Shown here: piece after piece, positions 32,751 through 41,617 of the stretch
How the letters are laid out: each line of letters opens with the position of its first letter
Numbering within the stretch: position 1 is the first letter of the stretch
NCBI GenBank assembly: GCA_017545665.1
Contig: JAFWKQ010000108.1
Location: 1 to 42,557 of the forward strand
Source: Atopobiaceae bacterium
GTDB lineage: Bacteria; Actinomycetota; Coriobacteriia; Coriobacteriales; Atopobiaceae
Direction of reading: 5' to 3'
DNA length: 42,557 nt
Translations under genes and position numbers: made by a program
The notes under the pieces: generated by a model
What the model saw: only the letters and a program-made list of their open reading frames with translations
Database searches by the model: none
What the model was told of the DNA's origin: nothing

Positions 32751-34940
32751 TTAGCTTGCGCTGTCCAGCCGCTGGCGTTCCACCAGCTCGGCGAAGTAGC
32801 CTCCTTGCTCTATGAGCTCGTTATAGTTGCCGTCCTCAATGATCCTGCCCCCCTCGAGCACCAAGATCCTATCGCAGTGGCGAATGGTAGACAGACGGTG
32901 AGCAATCACCAGACGGGTGCAGCCCATGGAATCAAGCGACACTGACACCTGCTTTTGGGTCTTGTTGTCCAGTGCACTCGTGGCCTCGTCGAAAATCAGC
33001 AGCTTCGGTTTGGGGGCAATGGCGCGGGCGATCATGATGCGCTGGCGCTGGCCGCCGGACACGCCTCCCTGGCCTTCCGAAATCATGGTGTGCATGCCCA
33101 TAGGCATGGCGCGAATGTCCTCCGCGATTCCTGCCGCCTCGGCTGCCTCCCAAGCGTCGTCTACGGTCAGCTGCGGTGCCGTTATAACAATGTTCTCGTA
33201 GATGCTTCCCTGGAAGAGCCCCGCGTCCTGCATCACCGTACCAACCTGCTTGCGCAGGGAGGGCAGGTCCACTTCGCTCAAGTCGTTGTTGTTGTAGTAG
33301 ATCGTGCCTTTCTCTGGTTTCTCGAAACCCAAGAGAAGGCGCACCAAAGTGGATTTGCCGCATCCCGTACGCCCTACCACGGCCACGTACTCGCCTGGAC
33401 GGATGTTGAGCGACATGTCATTGAGGATATAGGGACCATCTTCGGTGTAGCGGAACGAAACGTGCTCGAGTGTAACGTTTCCAGAAATGCTCGTAAGAAT
33501 CCGCTTTTCCTGACTGGTCTCCGGAGCGGTGGACAAGAAGGGCTCGGCCATCTCCAAGGTGGGTTGAATCTGCGCAGCCGTAAGAGCGATTTCCGACAAC
33601 GACATAAACGCCCCCATTACCATTCCGTAGGCCGACATAAAGGCGAAGTACGAGGACTGATCGATGTGGTTCACTATGGCCAGATAGTACAGCACGATGG
33701 TGGAGATAAGCGTTATGGCAGTGTTTATAGCGCTGTTTATCTTAATGAACAGCGGCGGGTTGTAGGTCGGTTCCGCACTGTCGGCATAGAGGTTGAGCCA
33801 TTTGGAGAAGACGCGCTTTTCCGCACCGGACAGCCTAATCTTTTGGATGCCCATAATGAGGCTGTAGCTCATACCAGATTCCTTGGCACTTAACTTCATT
33901 TGCCTGCGGTTTATGCGAACCTGGATGAGGGTAGTGGCAACGGATACAATCACCGTGATCATAATGATGCGCAGGGAAGCTCCCACCAACGGTGCCGCAA
34001 ACTTAAAGATTTGTCCGATGTAGACGAGGGAGCAGAGAGAGGTTAGTCCCGTACTCAGCACCATGCTCAAAATGGTGTTGCAAAGCTCGCTGATGGAGTT
34101 GGATCGAACATGCAGCTCGCCAGGACTGTACTTCCTAAAGAAACTTGCTGGCAAAGACAGTAGACGCATCATCATGGATGCCTCCACTCCCAAGGAGATC
34201 TTTGAGCTCAGCCTCGTCTGAATCATGTCTTTCACGCTGTTTAGGAGCTGCGAGGTAATGAGCGTGCACGCGATGAAGATCCCTATGGCCACCAATGCGT
34301 CGACTCTCTCACTCGAAAGCACCGGACCCGTTAACATGCGGCTGATCTCGGGCAAGAGCAGGCCTACCGAGGTAACCAGCATCGTTGAGACAAGAACCAG
34401 GGCAAGGTCACTCAGAGTGACGCAGTCCTTCATATAAACAAGCAAGTCCGGTATAGACAATTTCCTTTGGGGAAGCGGCTGATAAAAGCAGATTCCATCC
34501 GAATCGAAGAGCCTTGCGGTTTTTGCATTGACTTTTGTTCGCTTGCCCGTCTGGGGATCGGTAAACGAGTAACCCGAAATCATGTTTGGCAGAATCGCCA
34601 CAGGAGTGAGATCGTCCTTGGTAAAGGCCATAATCGCTCCGAAGGCGTCTTTGTACCACCCCTCAACAAGCGTTACGTTGCGGCGCATCATGCCATAGTG
34701 CCGTAGAGCGTAGTCCAGCTGCTCCTCCCCGGCAGGTATGTTGCTCGGATATTCCACGGGCTTGCAATGGTAGTATTTCAAAATCTCGTCAATTACGTTT
34801 GCGGCAACTAGTCTTTTGTCATTAAGGCGTGCCGCAGTTTGCTTTCCAAGTACAACGCCTGCGATCTTCTCGAATGAATCTTCCAGATCCCGTTGCTCGG
34901 CAGCCCGACGTTCTTTGATTTGGTCTTCAAACCATCCCAT
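32751..34940 (-). CDS. NHLM-type bacteriocin exporter, ABC ATPase/permease without peptidase
   Basis: The protein has 729 residues. A non-catalytic N-terminal region (about 1-175) is followed by a six-helix ABC exporter membrane domain and a nucleotide-binding domain. Walker A is GRTGCGKST (about 523-531), the signature VSGGQRQR is at about 628-635, Walker B is LLIFDEA and the H-loop is AHRLS. The long non-peptidase N-terminus is characteristic of the second ATPase of NHLM/NHLP secretion systems. GGGAGG precedes the ATG, 12 bases after the stop of the peptidase-ABC gene. It presumably forms a heterodimer with that protein. Confidence 0.85.
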   Translation of the reverse strand: MGWFEDQIKERRAAEQRDLEDSFEKIAGVVLGKQTAARLNDKRLVAANVIDEILKYYHCKPVEYPSNIPAGEEQLDYALRHYGMMRRNVTLVEGWYKDAFGAIMAFTKDDLTPVAILPNMISGYSFTDPQTGKRTKVNAKTARLFDSDGICFYQPLPQRKLSIPDLLVYMKDCVTLSDLALVLVSTMLVTSVGLLLPEISRMLTGPVLSSERVDALVAIGIFIACTLITSQLLNSVKDMIQTRLSSKISLGVEASMMMRLLSLPASFFRKYSPGELHVRSNSISELCNTILSMVLSTGLTSLCSLVYIGQIFKFAAPLVGASLRIIMITVIVSVATTLIQVRINRRQMKLSAKESGMSYSLIMGIQKIRLSGAEKRVFSKWLNLYADSAEPTYNPPLFIKINSAINTAITLISTIVLYYLAIVNHIDQSSYFAFMSAYGMVMGAFMSLSEIALTAAQIQPTLEMAEPFLSTAPETSQEKRILTSISGNVTLEHVSFRYTEDGPYILNDMSLNIRPGEYVAVVGRTGCGKSTLVRLLLGFEKPEKGTIYYNNNDLSEVDLPSLRKQVGTVMQDAGLFQGSIYENIVITAPQLTVDDAWEAAEAAGIAEDIRAMPMGMHTMISEGQGGVSGGQRQRIMIARAIAPKPKLLIFDEATSALDNKTQKQVSVSLDSMGCTRLVIAHRLSTIRHCDRILVLEGGRIIEDGNYNELIEQGGYFAELVERQRLDSAS

Positions 34941-34952
34941 CGTTTTGCCTCC

Positions 34953-37142
34953 CTACTCGTTCGACACGAGGTCGGCGTAGGCGCCGCCCTTACTCATTAA
35001 CTCGTCATGGGTTCCGCGCTCAACGACCTTGCCGCGGTTTAGAACAATGATCTCATCGCAGTCGCGCACGGTGGAAAGTCGATGGGCAATGACGATGCAG
35101 GTAATACCCCTCTGATGAATGGAATTCACCACGTCGTACTCCGTTCTTGCATCCAGAGCGCTGGTAGCCTCATCCATGATGATGATTGTTGGCTCTTGCG
35201 CCAGCACACGCGCGATTTCCATACGCTGTCGCTGTCCGCCAGAGAGGTTCTTGCCACCAGAGGTGAGCTTGTGTTGGTAACCGTCGGAGAGCTTGGTAAT
35301 GTCGTCGTGCAATTGTGCGTCACGAGCCGCCATAATGACTTCGAAGTCCTCAATGGTCGAGTCCCACATCTTGATGTTTTCTGCAATGGTGTCTTCAAAG
35401 AGCGTGATGTCTTGGTCCACCACGGCAAGTGACCCCACAACAGCGTCACGCGGGTATGCGTCGCGAGGCTTTCCATCCAGAAGGATTTCTCCACCCCAAG
35501 GCTGGTACAGGCCAGAGACCAGCTTGGCCACTGTGGACTTGCCGCATCCGGACGCACCCACCAGCGCAACGCGTTCGCCTGGCTTGAGTTTGAGCGAGAA
35601 GTTCTCGATCAATGGCTTTTCGAGTTTGGAATAGCCAAAGGTAACGTCCTTCAATTCCAAATAGCCCTGCAGCTTTTCCACTTCTTTGGTCTCGGCGCTG
35701 GCATCGACCTCATGCTCTTTGAAGGACTCGTCATCCGGATACTCCATCACGTCTTCCACACGCTCCATCTGCGTGCGCATTTCCTGAATGGTTTGCCCGG
35801 ACGAAATCAAATCCTGCGCGGGCGTCATGAACGACGTGAGGAAGCCTTGGAACATAAACACGCCGCCCATGGTGTATTCGCCTTGCATGGTTAGGAACAC
35901 ACCGAGCACCAGTATGCCATAGTTCGCCATATCGGTAAGAAGCAGGGGAATCTTGCCGATCAGCATGTTGGTCTTGTTGGTCTTTACGGTTTGGGTGTTT
36001 ACGGACGCCTGATATCCGGCCCATTTTTGGAAGAAGCCGTTTTCCGATCCACTGGACTTGATGGTCTCGATCATGGCGATGCCGCTTGCCTTTGTGGACT
36101 CCAGCTTTGCCTGGTCGCGCAGCTGGACGCGCGTGATGTTAATGCGCTGCTTGGTAATAAAGCCCGAGACGGCGATATTCAACAGAAGCGCCGTGAGCCC
36201 GACGAGGGTAAGCGGCACGCTCTGTTTGAACATTACGATTAGGTAGAACGCCGCCATGCAGGTATTGAGCAAAAGCGGTGCGAGGGTGTTTACGAGCGTA
36301 CCCGCAATTGCGGAATTGAGTGCCAAACGACCTTGGATGTCGCCAGCCTGCCGCTGCGAGAAGAAGTTCATGGGCAGCCTAAGAACCTTCCACATATAGG
36401 ACGTGCTGCCAATGACGGCCATCTTACCGTTGATCTTAAGCGCGTACACCGCCTGTGCCCAAGCCACCACAATCTGTATGATCGCCAGCCAGATCATCAT
36501 GTTTATAAAGGGGTCGAGCCAGTCTGGATTAACGCCCGTAAGGAGTCGGTCCATAAAAATACGCGAGGTAAATGAGTTAATGATGCCAAAGAGGTAGGTA
36601 ATGGCAGTGGTGAGCATAACGAACGCAATCGCAGCGCCGGCACCAGCAAGGCGCTTCCGCGCAAAGTCGAGCATGCTCTTTGGCTTGCCGCTCGGTTCGA
36701 AATCCGGGCCGGGAGTCGGCACGATGGTTACGCCAGTAAAGCACTCGTCGAACTCTTCCATCGTCACGGACACGTTGCCACGGGCTGGGTCGTTTAGGTA
36801 CGCATGGTTTCCCTTAAAGCCGTCCAGCACCACAAAATGATTCATGTTCCAATGGATGATGCAGGGAAATGTTGCCTTCTCTTGTATGGACTTGGGATTT
36901 AGGCGATACGCCTTAACATCAAGCCCGTAATGCATGGCCGCCAATGCGACGTTTTTTGCCTTGCTGCCATCGCGCGACACGCCGCAGTCCGATCGAACCT
37001 GCTCGAGTGGAATCCATTTGTCGTAGTAGGCCAATACCATAGCAAGCGATGCGGCGCCACATTCAAGCGCTTCCAGCTGCATGATTACGGGAACCTTTGC
37101 CACACCTTTTTTTACTGGTTGCTTTATGTCTTTCTTTCCCAT
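34953..37142 (-). CDS. NHLM-type peptidase-containing ABC exporter (C39 protease/permease/ATPase)
   Basis: The protein has 729 residues from the ATG at 37142, which has GAGG six bases upstream. A GTG at 37154 overlapping the previous stop is the alternative. The C39 protease domain has Cys28 in LEALECGAASLAMVLAYY, His102 in NMNHFVVLDG and Asp118 in NDPARG. These enzymes cut double-glycine leaders from cargo peptides. The membrane domain follows at about 160-450. In the nucleotide-binding domain, Walker A starts near 529, the signature LSGGQRQR is at about 633 and Walker B is IIIMDE. No leader-type cargo peptide was found nearby. Confidence 0.9.
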   Translation of the reverse strand: MGKKDIKQPVKKGVAKVPVIMQLEALECGAASLAMVLAYYDKWIPLEQVRSDCGVSRDGSKAKNVALAAMHYGLDVKAYRLNPKSIQEKATFPCIIHWNMNHFVVLDGFKGNHAYLNDPARGNVSVTMEEFDECFTGVTIVPTPGPDFEPSGKPKSMLDFARKRLAGAGAAIAFVMLTTAITYLFGIINSFTSRIFMDRLLTGVNPDWLDPFINMMIWLAIIQIVVAWAQAVYALKINGKMAVIGSTSYMWKVLRLPMNFFSQRQAGDIQGRLALNSAIAGTLVNTLAPLLLNTCMAAFYLIVMFKQSVPLTLVGLTALLLNIAVSGFITKQRINITRVQLRDQAKLESTKASGIAMIETIKSSGSENGFFQKWAGYQASVNTQTVKTNKTNMLIGKIPLLLTDMANYGILVLGVFLTMQGEYTMGGVFMFQGFLTSFMTPAQDLISSGQTIQEMRTQMERVEDVMEYPDDESFKEHEVDASAETKEVEKLQGYLELKDVTFGYSKLEKPLIENFSLKLKPGERVALVGASGCGKSTVAKLVSGLYQPWGGEILLDGKPRDAYPRDAVVGSLAVVDQDITLFEDTIAENIKMWDSTIEDFEVIMAARDAQLHDDITKLSDGYQHKLTSGGKNLSGGQRQRMEIARVLAQEPTIIIMDEATSALDARTEYDVVNSIHQRGITCIVIAHRLSTVRDCDEIIVLNRGKVVERGTHDELMSKGGAYADLVSNE

Positions 37143-37150
37143 TTTTCGCC

Positions 37151-37576
37151 TCACTTGCTCGTCAGCAAAAACTGGATAGGATGAATGGACTCAGCAACCA
37201 AAGTGCCGTCATACATGCCATCCTGCAGGTCCACTTCGGCCATCCCCACGGTACGGCCGTAGTCATCCGTCTTCGTTGAGAGAATCACGGTCTCCTTGCC
37301 GCCCACACGCAAGGGCATGTCCTTTTCTATCTTGTTCTCTGCGCCTTTTATCGCCACTATGGCATGGTGGTCTTTCGTCGATACTCCAACCTGCACCGTC
37401 GTCTCTATGGTGCCCACCGACATCCAGACGAAAAAACCCACCAGCATGACGGCTACCGCCACAAGAACAACCCAGATGCCTGGATTTGTAACGCGCAGAT
37501 AGTCCGTTAACTGCTCGGGCGAAGAGATGCGTTCCAGCGTCTCTTTGCGAAAAATGCTCTTCTTCGGCTCGGCCAT
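37151..37576 (-). CDS. Short NHLM-type secretion adaptor (HlyD-like, membrane anchored)
   Basis: The protein has 141 residues. The N-terminal FRKETLERISSPEQLTDYLRV stretch followed by one membrane helix (about 33-53) is what I expect of NHLM secretion (HlyD-like) proteins. Only about 85 residues follow the helix, rich in beta strands. The coiled-coil hairpin and most of the usual adaptor are missing, although the frame ends cleanly, so it looks like a genuine short form. GGGAG precedes the ATG. It is the first gene of the exporter operon, immediately followed by the C39 ABC gene. Confidence 0.75.
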   Translation of the reverse strand: MAEPKKSIFRKETLERISSPEQLTDYLRVTNPGIWVVLVAVAVMLVGFFVWMSVGTIETTVQVGVSTKDHHAIVAIKGAENKIEKDMPLRVGGKETVILSTKTDDYGRTVGMAEVDLQDGMYDGTLVAESIHPIQFLLTSK

Positions 37577-37640
37577 AGTACCAACTCCCTTGACTGTCGA
37601 GTTTTAAGAATCGACATAGCTCCTTTGGGCGATCCCAAAT

Positions 37641-37670
37641 TTATGCGGTACTAATATAAGCCTACGTCAA
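37641..37670 (-). promoter_or_regulatory. Possible promoter of the exporter operon
   Basis: On the minus strand TTGACG (plus 37665-37670) is followed, 18 bases later, by GCATAA (plus 37641-37646), about 65 bases before the adaptor start. The -35 is good and the -10 weak. Confidence 0.4.
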
Positions 37671-37699
37671 TGTGCTTATGGCGTGTAAGGCCCAAACGG

Positions 37700-37736
37700 A
37701 AAAGCTGGCAAGCGACCTGTTCCCTTGCCAGCTTTT
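37700..37736. terminator. Terminator-like hairpin in a divergent region
   Basis: AAAAGCTGGCAAG and CTTGCCAGCTTTT form a perfect 13-bp stem around an 11-base loop, with A and T runs suited to either strand. It lies between two divergent genes, where no transcript should end. Confidence 0.65.
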
Positions 37737-37819
37737 CAGCTTGTATTGGGGCCAAAGGGGACTGTCCCCTTTGGCCCCAATACAAGCTGAAACCGGGACA
37801 AAGGGGACTGTCCCCTTTG
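37734..37819. repeat. Perfect 28-bp palindrome with GGGGACTGTCCCC core, plus second core copy
   Basis: Arms 37734-37761 and 37765-37792 are fully complementary with only CTG between them. The core CAAAGGGGA-CTG-TCCCCTTTG is repeated at 37799-37819. Together with the hairpin at 37700 it fills most of the 334 bases between the exporter adaptor and the DUF1846 gene. Confidence 0.88.
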
Positions 37820-37910
37820 GACACACTTGGTTAACTCTTTGCCCGTTTTCGTTCTTGTCGCCAATTAATGCAATAATTGGTGTATACCACAGCACGTGAA
37901 GGGAAACGGC

Positions 37911-39392
37911 ATGCGCATTGGATTTGACAACGACCAGTACATCCACATGCAAGCAGAGAGGATTCGGCGTCGCATCGACCAATTTGGCGGTAAGCTCTAC
38001 CTTGAGTTTGGCGGCAAGCTCTTTGACGACTATCATGCCAGTCGCGTTCTTCCTGGCTTTGAGCCCGACTCAAAGGCACGCATGCTCTCGGCCCTTGCCG
38101 ACGACGCAGAGGTTCTGGTGGCAATAAACGCGCAGGACATCGAGCAGAACAAGCGCAGGAGCGACATTGGAATCGGCTACGACGAGGATGTTCTTCGCCT
38201 TATGGACATGTTCCGCGGCATGGGCATACTTGCCAACAAGGTGGTCATCACCCGATTTACCGGTCAACCCCACGTCGAGGCATATCAGCATCGCCTGGAG
38301 GCCATGGGCGTGCAGTGTTATCGCCACTATCCCATAGACGGCTATCCCTCCAACACGCAGCTCATCGTAAGCGACGATGGCTTTGGCAAGAACGAATTTG
38401 CCGAAACCACGCGACCACTCGTAATCGTAACCGCGCCAGGTCCCGGCTCGGGCAAGCTCGCCACTTGTCTCAGCCAGCTGTATTTTGAGCAAAAGCGCGG
38501 GGTGGAGGCCGGCTACGCAAAGTTCGAGACCTTTCCCGTTTGGAACCTTCCCCTCGAACACCCCGTTAACGTGGCATACGAAGCGGCCACGGCCGACCTC
38601 GAAGACCGAAACATCATCGATCCCTTCCATCTGGAGGCCTACGGCGAGGTGACGGTTAACTACAACCGAGACGTGGAAACATTCCCCGTGGTCCGAGCCC
38701 TTTTGGAAAAGATCCAAGGCGAAAGCCCGTATCAGTCCCCCACGGACATGGGCGTAAACATGGTGGGCAAGTGCATCTGTGCCAATCCAGTATGCGAGGA
38801 GGCGGCAAAGCACGAGATCGTGCGCAGGTACTTTTGGACGGCCGTGCAACTCAAGCGTACCGGCGAGGGGGAGGCCGCACTCGCCAAGATCGAGCTGCTT
38901 ATGAGCAACACGGGGGTGAGCGTTGACTACTCCCCCGCTCACGCGGCAGCGCTCGCCAAGGAGAAGGCCACCGGGGCACCTGCGGCCGCAATGGTACTTC
39001 CCGACGGCACCCTAGTAACGGGGAAGACCTCCGACCTGCTGGGCGCCGCCTCATCGCTTTTGCTCAACGCCCTCAAGCATGTGGCCGGCATCCCCGACGA
39101 CCACTACGTGGTTAGTGACAAAGCCCTCGAGCCGATCTGTCGGCTCAAAACCAGCCATCTCCACAGCCGCAATCCACGGTTGCACTCCGACGAGACCCTC
39201 ATTGCCCTTTCCATTAGCTCCGCGAGCAACGAGGAGGCCGCTCGGGCCATTGAGGCGGCGGAGGAGTTACGGGGCTGCGATGCCTACTTCTCGGTTATTG
39301 TCTCTCCAACAGACGAAAAGCTCTTTAGGAGCTTGGGTATAAACGTATGTTGCGAGCCCAAGTACGAGCAACACACATATTATCATCGCTAA
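37911..39392 (+). CDS. DUF1846 family protein
   Basis: The protein has 493 residues from the ATG that follows GAAGGGA; an in-frame GTG 15 bases earlier is less likely. The sequence (MRIGFDNDQYIHMQAERIR..., FGGKLFDDYHASRVLPGF, DIGIGYDEDVLRLMDMF) is typical of the DUF1846 family of Gram-positive bacteria. A P-loop-like APGPGSGK is at 175-182. Structures of relatives are known, I believe, but the function is not. Further back are a KTSDLLGAASSLLLNALKH helix and a C-terminal alpha/beta region. The next gene starts 48 bases after it, so co-transcription is likely. Confidence 0.88.
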   Translation: MRIGFDNDQYIHMQAERIRRRIDQFGGKLYLEFGGKLFDDYHASRVLPGFEPDSKARMLSALADDAEVLVAINAQDIEQNKRRSDIGIGYDEDVLRLMDMFRGMGILANKVVITRFTGQPHVEAYQHRLEAMGVQCYRHYPIDGYPSNTQLIVSDDGFGKNEFAETTRPLVIVTAPGPGSGKLATCLSQLYFEQKRGVEAGYAKFETFPVWNLPLEHPVNVAYEAATADLEDRNIIDPFHLEAYGEVTVNYNRDVETFPVVRALLEKIQGESPYQSPTDMGVNMVGKCICANPVCEEAAKHEIVRRYFWTAVQLKRTGEGEAALAKIELLMSNTGVSVDYSPAHAAALAKEKATGAPAAAMVLPDGTLVTGKTSDLLGAASSLLLNALKHVAGIPDDHYVVSDKALEPICRLKTSHLHSRNPRLHSDETLIALSISSASNEEAARAIEAAEELRGCDAYFSVIVSPTDEKLFRSLGINVCCEPKYEQHTYYHR

Positions 39393-39439
39393 GGCGCAAC
39401 ACGGCGTCGCATTGCACGCACGCAACCACGGAGGTCCTG

Positions 39440-40480
39440 GTGAGCACGGTATCGTTTGCATCCGACTACCAAGAGGGCGCGCAACCCTACATCCTGGAAC
39501 GCATGGCCAGCACGAACTTTCTCAAGATGCCTGGATATGGCACAGACGAAATATGCGCATCCGCTCGAGAGCGCATCCGTAAGGCATGTGCCTGCGCAGA
39601 TGCCGACGTTCACTTTTTGGTGGGCGGTACCCAAACCAATGCGACGGTGCTCGATGCCCTGCTGGCTGCCCACGAGGGCGTTATTGCCGCCGACACCGGC
39701 CACATTAGCGTGCACGAGGCGGGAGCGATAGAGGCTGGCGGTCACAAGGTGATCACACTCCCCCACAGGCTGGGAAAAGTCTCCGCGACGCAGCTGGGCG
39801 ACTATTGCGACACGTTCTTTTCCGACCTCAATCGCGACCACATGGTTGCGCCCGGCGTGGTATATGTATCACAGCCAACCGAATACGGAACGCTCTATAG
39901 CCTCAGCGAGCTCGAGAGCATCAGGGATGTGTGTTGCAAGCATGGACTGAGGCTCTACGTGGACGGAGCGCGGCTGGCTTACGCACTCGGAAGCGCACAG
40001 AACGACGTTGGGCTGCCCGACCTTGCGCGTTTGTGCGATGCCTTTTACATTGGGGGCACCAAGTGTGGCGCACTCTTTGGGGAGGCCGTCGTTATTCCCG
40101 ACCCCCAGCTCACCCCACACTTCTTCACCCTCACCAAGCAACATGGCGCGCTTTTGGCAAAGGGATGGCTCTTGGGCATTCAGTTCGACGAGCTGTTTGC
40201 GGAAGATCGATATCTTTCCTTAGGAAAGCCCGCGGTTGAGGCCGCAAACCGAATTCGCGCGGTACTCGTACAAAGCGGACATCGACTTGCCTTCGTGTCT
40301 CCCACCAACCAGGTCTTCGTCGTGCTTAAGGATGCGGCTGCACAGTGCCTTGGCAACATGGTGGAATACAGCTTTTGGGAACGCTACGACAAGGACCACA
40401 TCGTCATACGCTTGGCAACGAGCTGGGCCACAACCGACGAGCAGGTAAACCAGCTCCTGTCGGCCTTTTCGCAGCTCTAG
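39440..40480 (+). CDS. Threonine aldolase-like PLP enzyme (beta-eliminating lyase family)
   Basis: The protein has 346 residues from a GTG start with GGAGG seven bases upstream. The ATG at 39347 lies inside the DUF1846 gene and has no site. PLP is bound by Lys208 in IGGTKCGALFGE, with Asp175 and Arg178 in VDGARLAYAL, and VGGTQTNATV forms the phosphate region. This fits low-specificity L-threonine aldolase (threonine to glycine and acetaldehyde). The closest relatives in Gram-positives are annotated the same way, but side activity on other beta-hydroxy amino acids is possible. NikR follows after 13 bases. Confidence 0.85.
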   Translation: MSTVSFASDYQEGAQPYILERMASTNFLKMPGYGTDEICASARERIRKACACADADVHFLVGGTQTNATVLDALLAAHEGVIAADTGHISVHEAGAIEAGGHKVITLPHRLGKVSATQLGDYCDTFFSDLNRDHMVAPGVVYVSQPTEYGTLYSLSELESIRDVCCKHGLRLYVDGARLAYALGSAQNDVGLPDLARLCDAFYIGGTKCGALFGEAVVIPDPQLTPHFFTLTKQHGALLAKGWLLGIQFDELFAEDRYLSLGKPAVEAANRIRAVLVQSGHRLAFVSPTNQVFVVLKDAAAQCLGNMVEYSFWERYDKDHIVIRLATSWATTDEQVNQLLSAFSQL

Positions 40481-40493
40481 GAGGGGAACGCGC

Positions 40494-40910
40494 ATGGCAA
40501 GCGACCTCGTTCGTTTTTCCATAACGATGCCAGAAGAGCTTTTGGACGAACTCGACGCCTATACGAGTCGCCGTGGAACGCGACTCAATAGATCCGAAAC
40601 CGTACGCGACATCGTGCGAGAGAGGCTCGTTGACGAGGCGACCACCGACCCCGAGGAAGAGGTAGTGGGGTCCATAACCATGGTATACGACCACCACACT
40701 CCCGGTCTCGCTGCTCAACTAGACAAGATCCAGCATCGGCACAACACCGAGATAGTCAGCACCATGCACGTTCACCTGGACCACGATTCCTGCCTGGAGA
40801 TAGTTGCCGTGCGCGGAAAGGGGCGCGTCGTGGCAAACATGGCCGACTGCATGCTAGGGCTCAAGGGCGTGCGCCATGGGAAGCTCACCTGCGTCGCGGT
40901 TGGGCACTAG
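40494..40910 (+). CDS. nikR: Nickel-responsive regulator NikR
   Basis: The protein has 138 residues: an N-terminal ribbon-helix-helix DNA-binding domain (LVRFSITMPEELLDELD...NRSETVRDIVRERL) and a C-terminal ACT-like metal domain. The nickel ligands of E. coli NikR are all matched with the right spacing: His81, His92, His94 and Cys100. It represses nickel uptake when nickel is ample. AGGAGGGG precedes the ATG. No nikABCDE, nickel enzyme or hydrogenase gene lies beside it. Its 3' end overlaps the convergent membrane-protein gene by four bases. Confidence 0.93.
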   Translation: MASDLVRFSITMPEELLDELDAYTSRRGTRLNRSETVRDIVRERLVDEATTDPEEEVVGSITMVYDHHTPGLAAQLDKIQHRHNTEIVSTMHVHLDHDSCLEIVAVRGKGRVVANMADCMLGLKGVRHGKLTCVAVGH

Positions 40911-41542
40911 TGCAACGCAACGTTGAAAAAGTACAGGCCTAGGGAAATGACCCACGCGAAGAGGAGCATCCCAGCCATTACGATCGGAATCCTATCCCTT
41001 CCCCAGCGCAGAAATCCGTAGAAGTCATATATCACGCCATTCTGCTCGGCCCCGTGAAGCAGCACGCCCCGCAAATACCCGATTCCGTAGAGTAGGGTTG
41101 GCAGTATCGCCCACAAGGTGCATGTCCACGGTAGTTGCCAGACGGGCACGAACAGACAGAGGTCAATGGCCGCGAGCAAGGGCAAAACCAAATGCAGCCA
41201 GAAGTTGCCGCCCACGAACATACCCATAAACCCATGGGCCGGCCGCAAGAGAAGCACTACCGTAAGGAACGTGAGCATGACTGCCGTAGTAGACATGAGC
41301 TTGAGTGTAAGAAGCCACGACGGCACCTCCCCCGTCCACAGAGGCGCGCTTGCATAGATTGCAGAGACCATGCCCGAGAGCAAGTTGGAGAGCACTGTAA
41401 AGTATCTAAGGCTCTCCTTGCCACGAGAGACGAGCATTCTTTGGTCTGCAAGGCGATCAAACGCCAGCATAAGCCATGCGCCAAGCGAAATAACGGCTAT
41501 GATCACGTTCGCCACTATGCTCAGAACAGGAAGCGAAGCCAC
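40907..41542 (-). CDS. Polytopic membrane protein, Pr6Pr / FAR-17a-like
   Basis: The protein has 211 residues from a GTG with GGAG seven bases upstream. A TTG start at 41590 would add 16 residues with no support. About six hydrophobic segments are spread over the whole length. The LRYFTVLSNLLSG stretch near the second helix and the late VIYDFYGFLRWG recall the Pr6Pr family of six-helix proteins; this is a moderate match by eye. The function is unknown. It converges on nikR with a four-base overlap and has no obvious operon partner. Confidence 0.7.
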   Translation of the reverse strand: MASLPVLSIVANVIIAVISLGAWLMLAFDRLADQRMLVSRGKESLRYFTVLSNLLSGMVSAIYASAPLWTGEVPSWLLTLKLMSTTAVMLTFLTVVLLLRPAHGFMGMFVGGNFWLHLVLPLLAAIDLCLFVPVWQLPWTCTLWAILPTLLYGIGYLRGVLLHGAEQNGVIYDFYGFLRWGRDRIPIVMAGMLLFAWVISLGLYFFNVALH

Positions 41543-41617
41543 TTTATCACTCCGTTCATATACCAACCCAAGCTCGATGGCTGTTCCCAAACTTAGGTAT
41601 CTTTATTCGTTATAATC

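Noticed and set aside
37615..37617. Possible 36-codon peptide gene on the minus strand starting just after AAAGGAG, overlapping the exporter adaptor, as the missing cargo
   Set aside because: The spacing to the ATG is only two to three bases, the product is Arg-rich with no double-glycine leader, and it lies out of frame over the adaptor gene.
39347..39439. Upstream ATG start for the threonine aldolase
   Set aside because: It lies inside the DUF1846 gene with no ribosome site, while the GTG at 39440 follows GGAGG and begins the conserved part of the protein.
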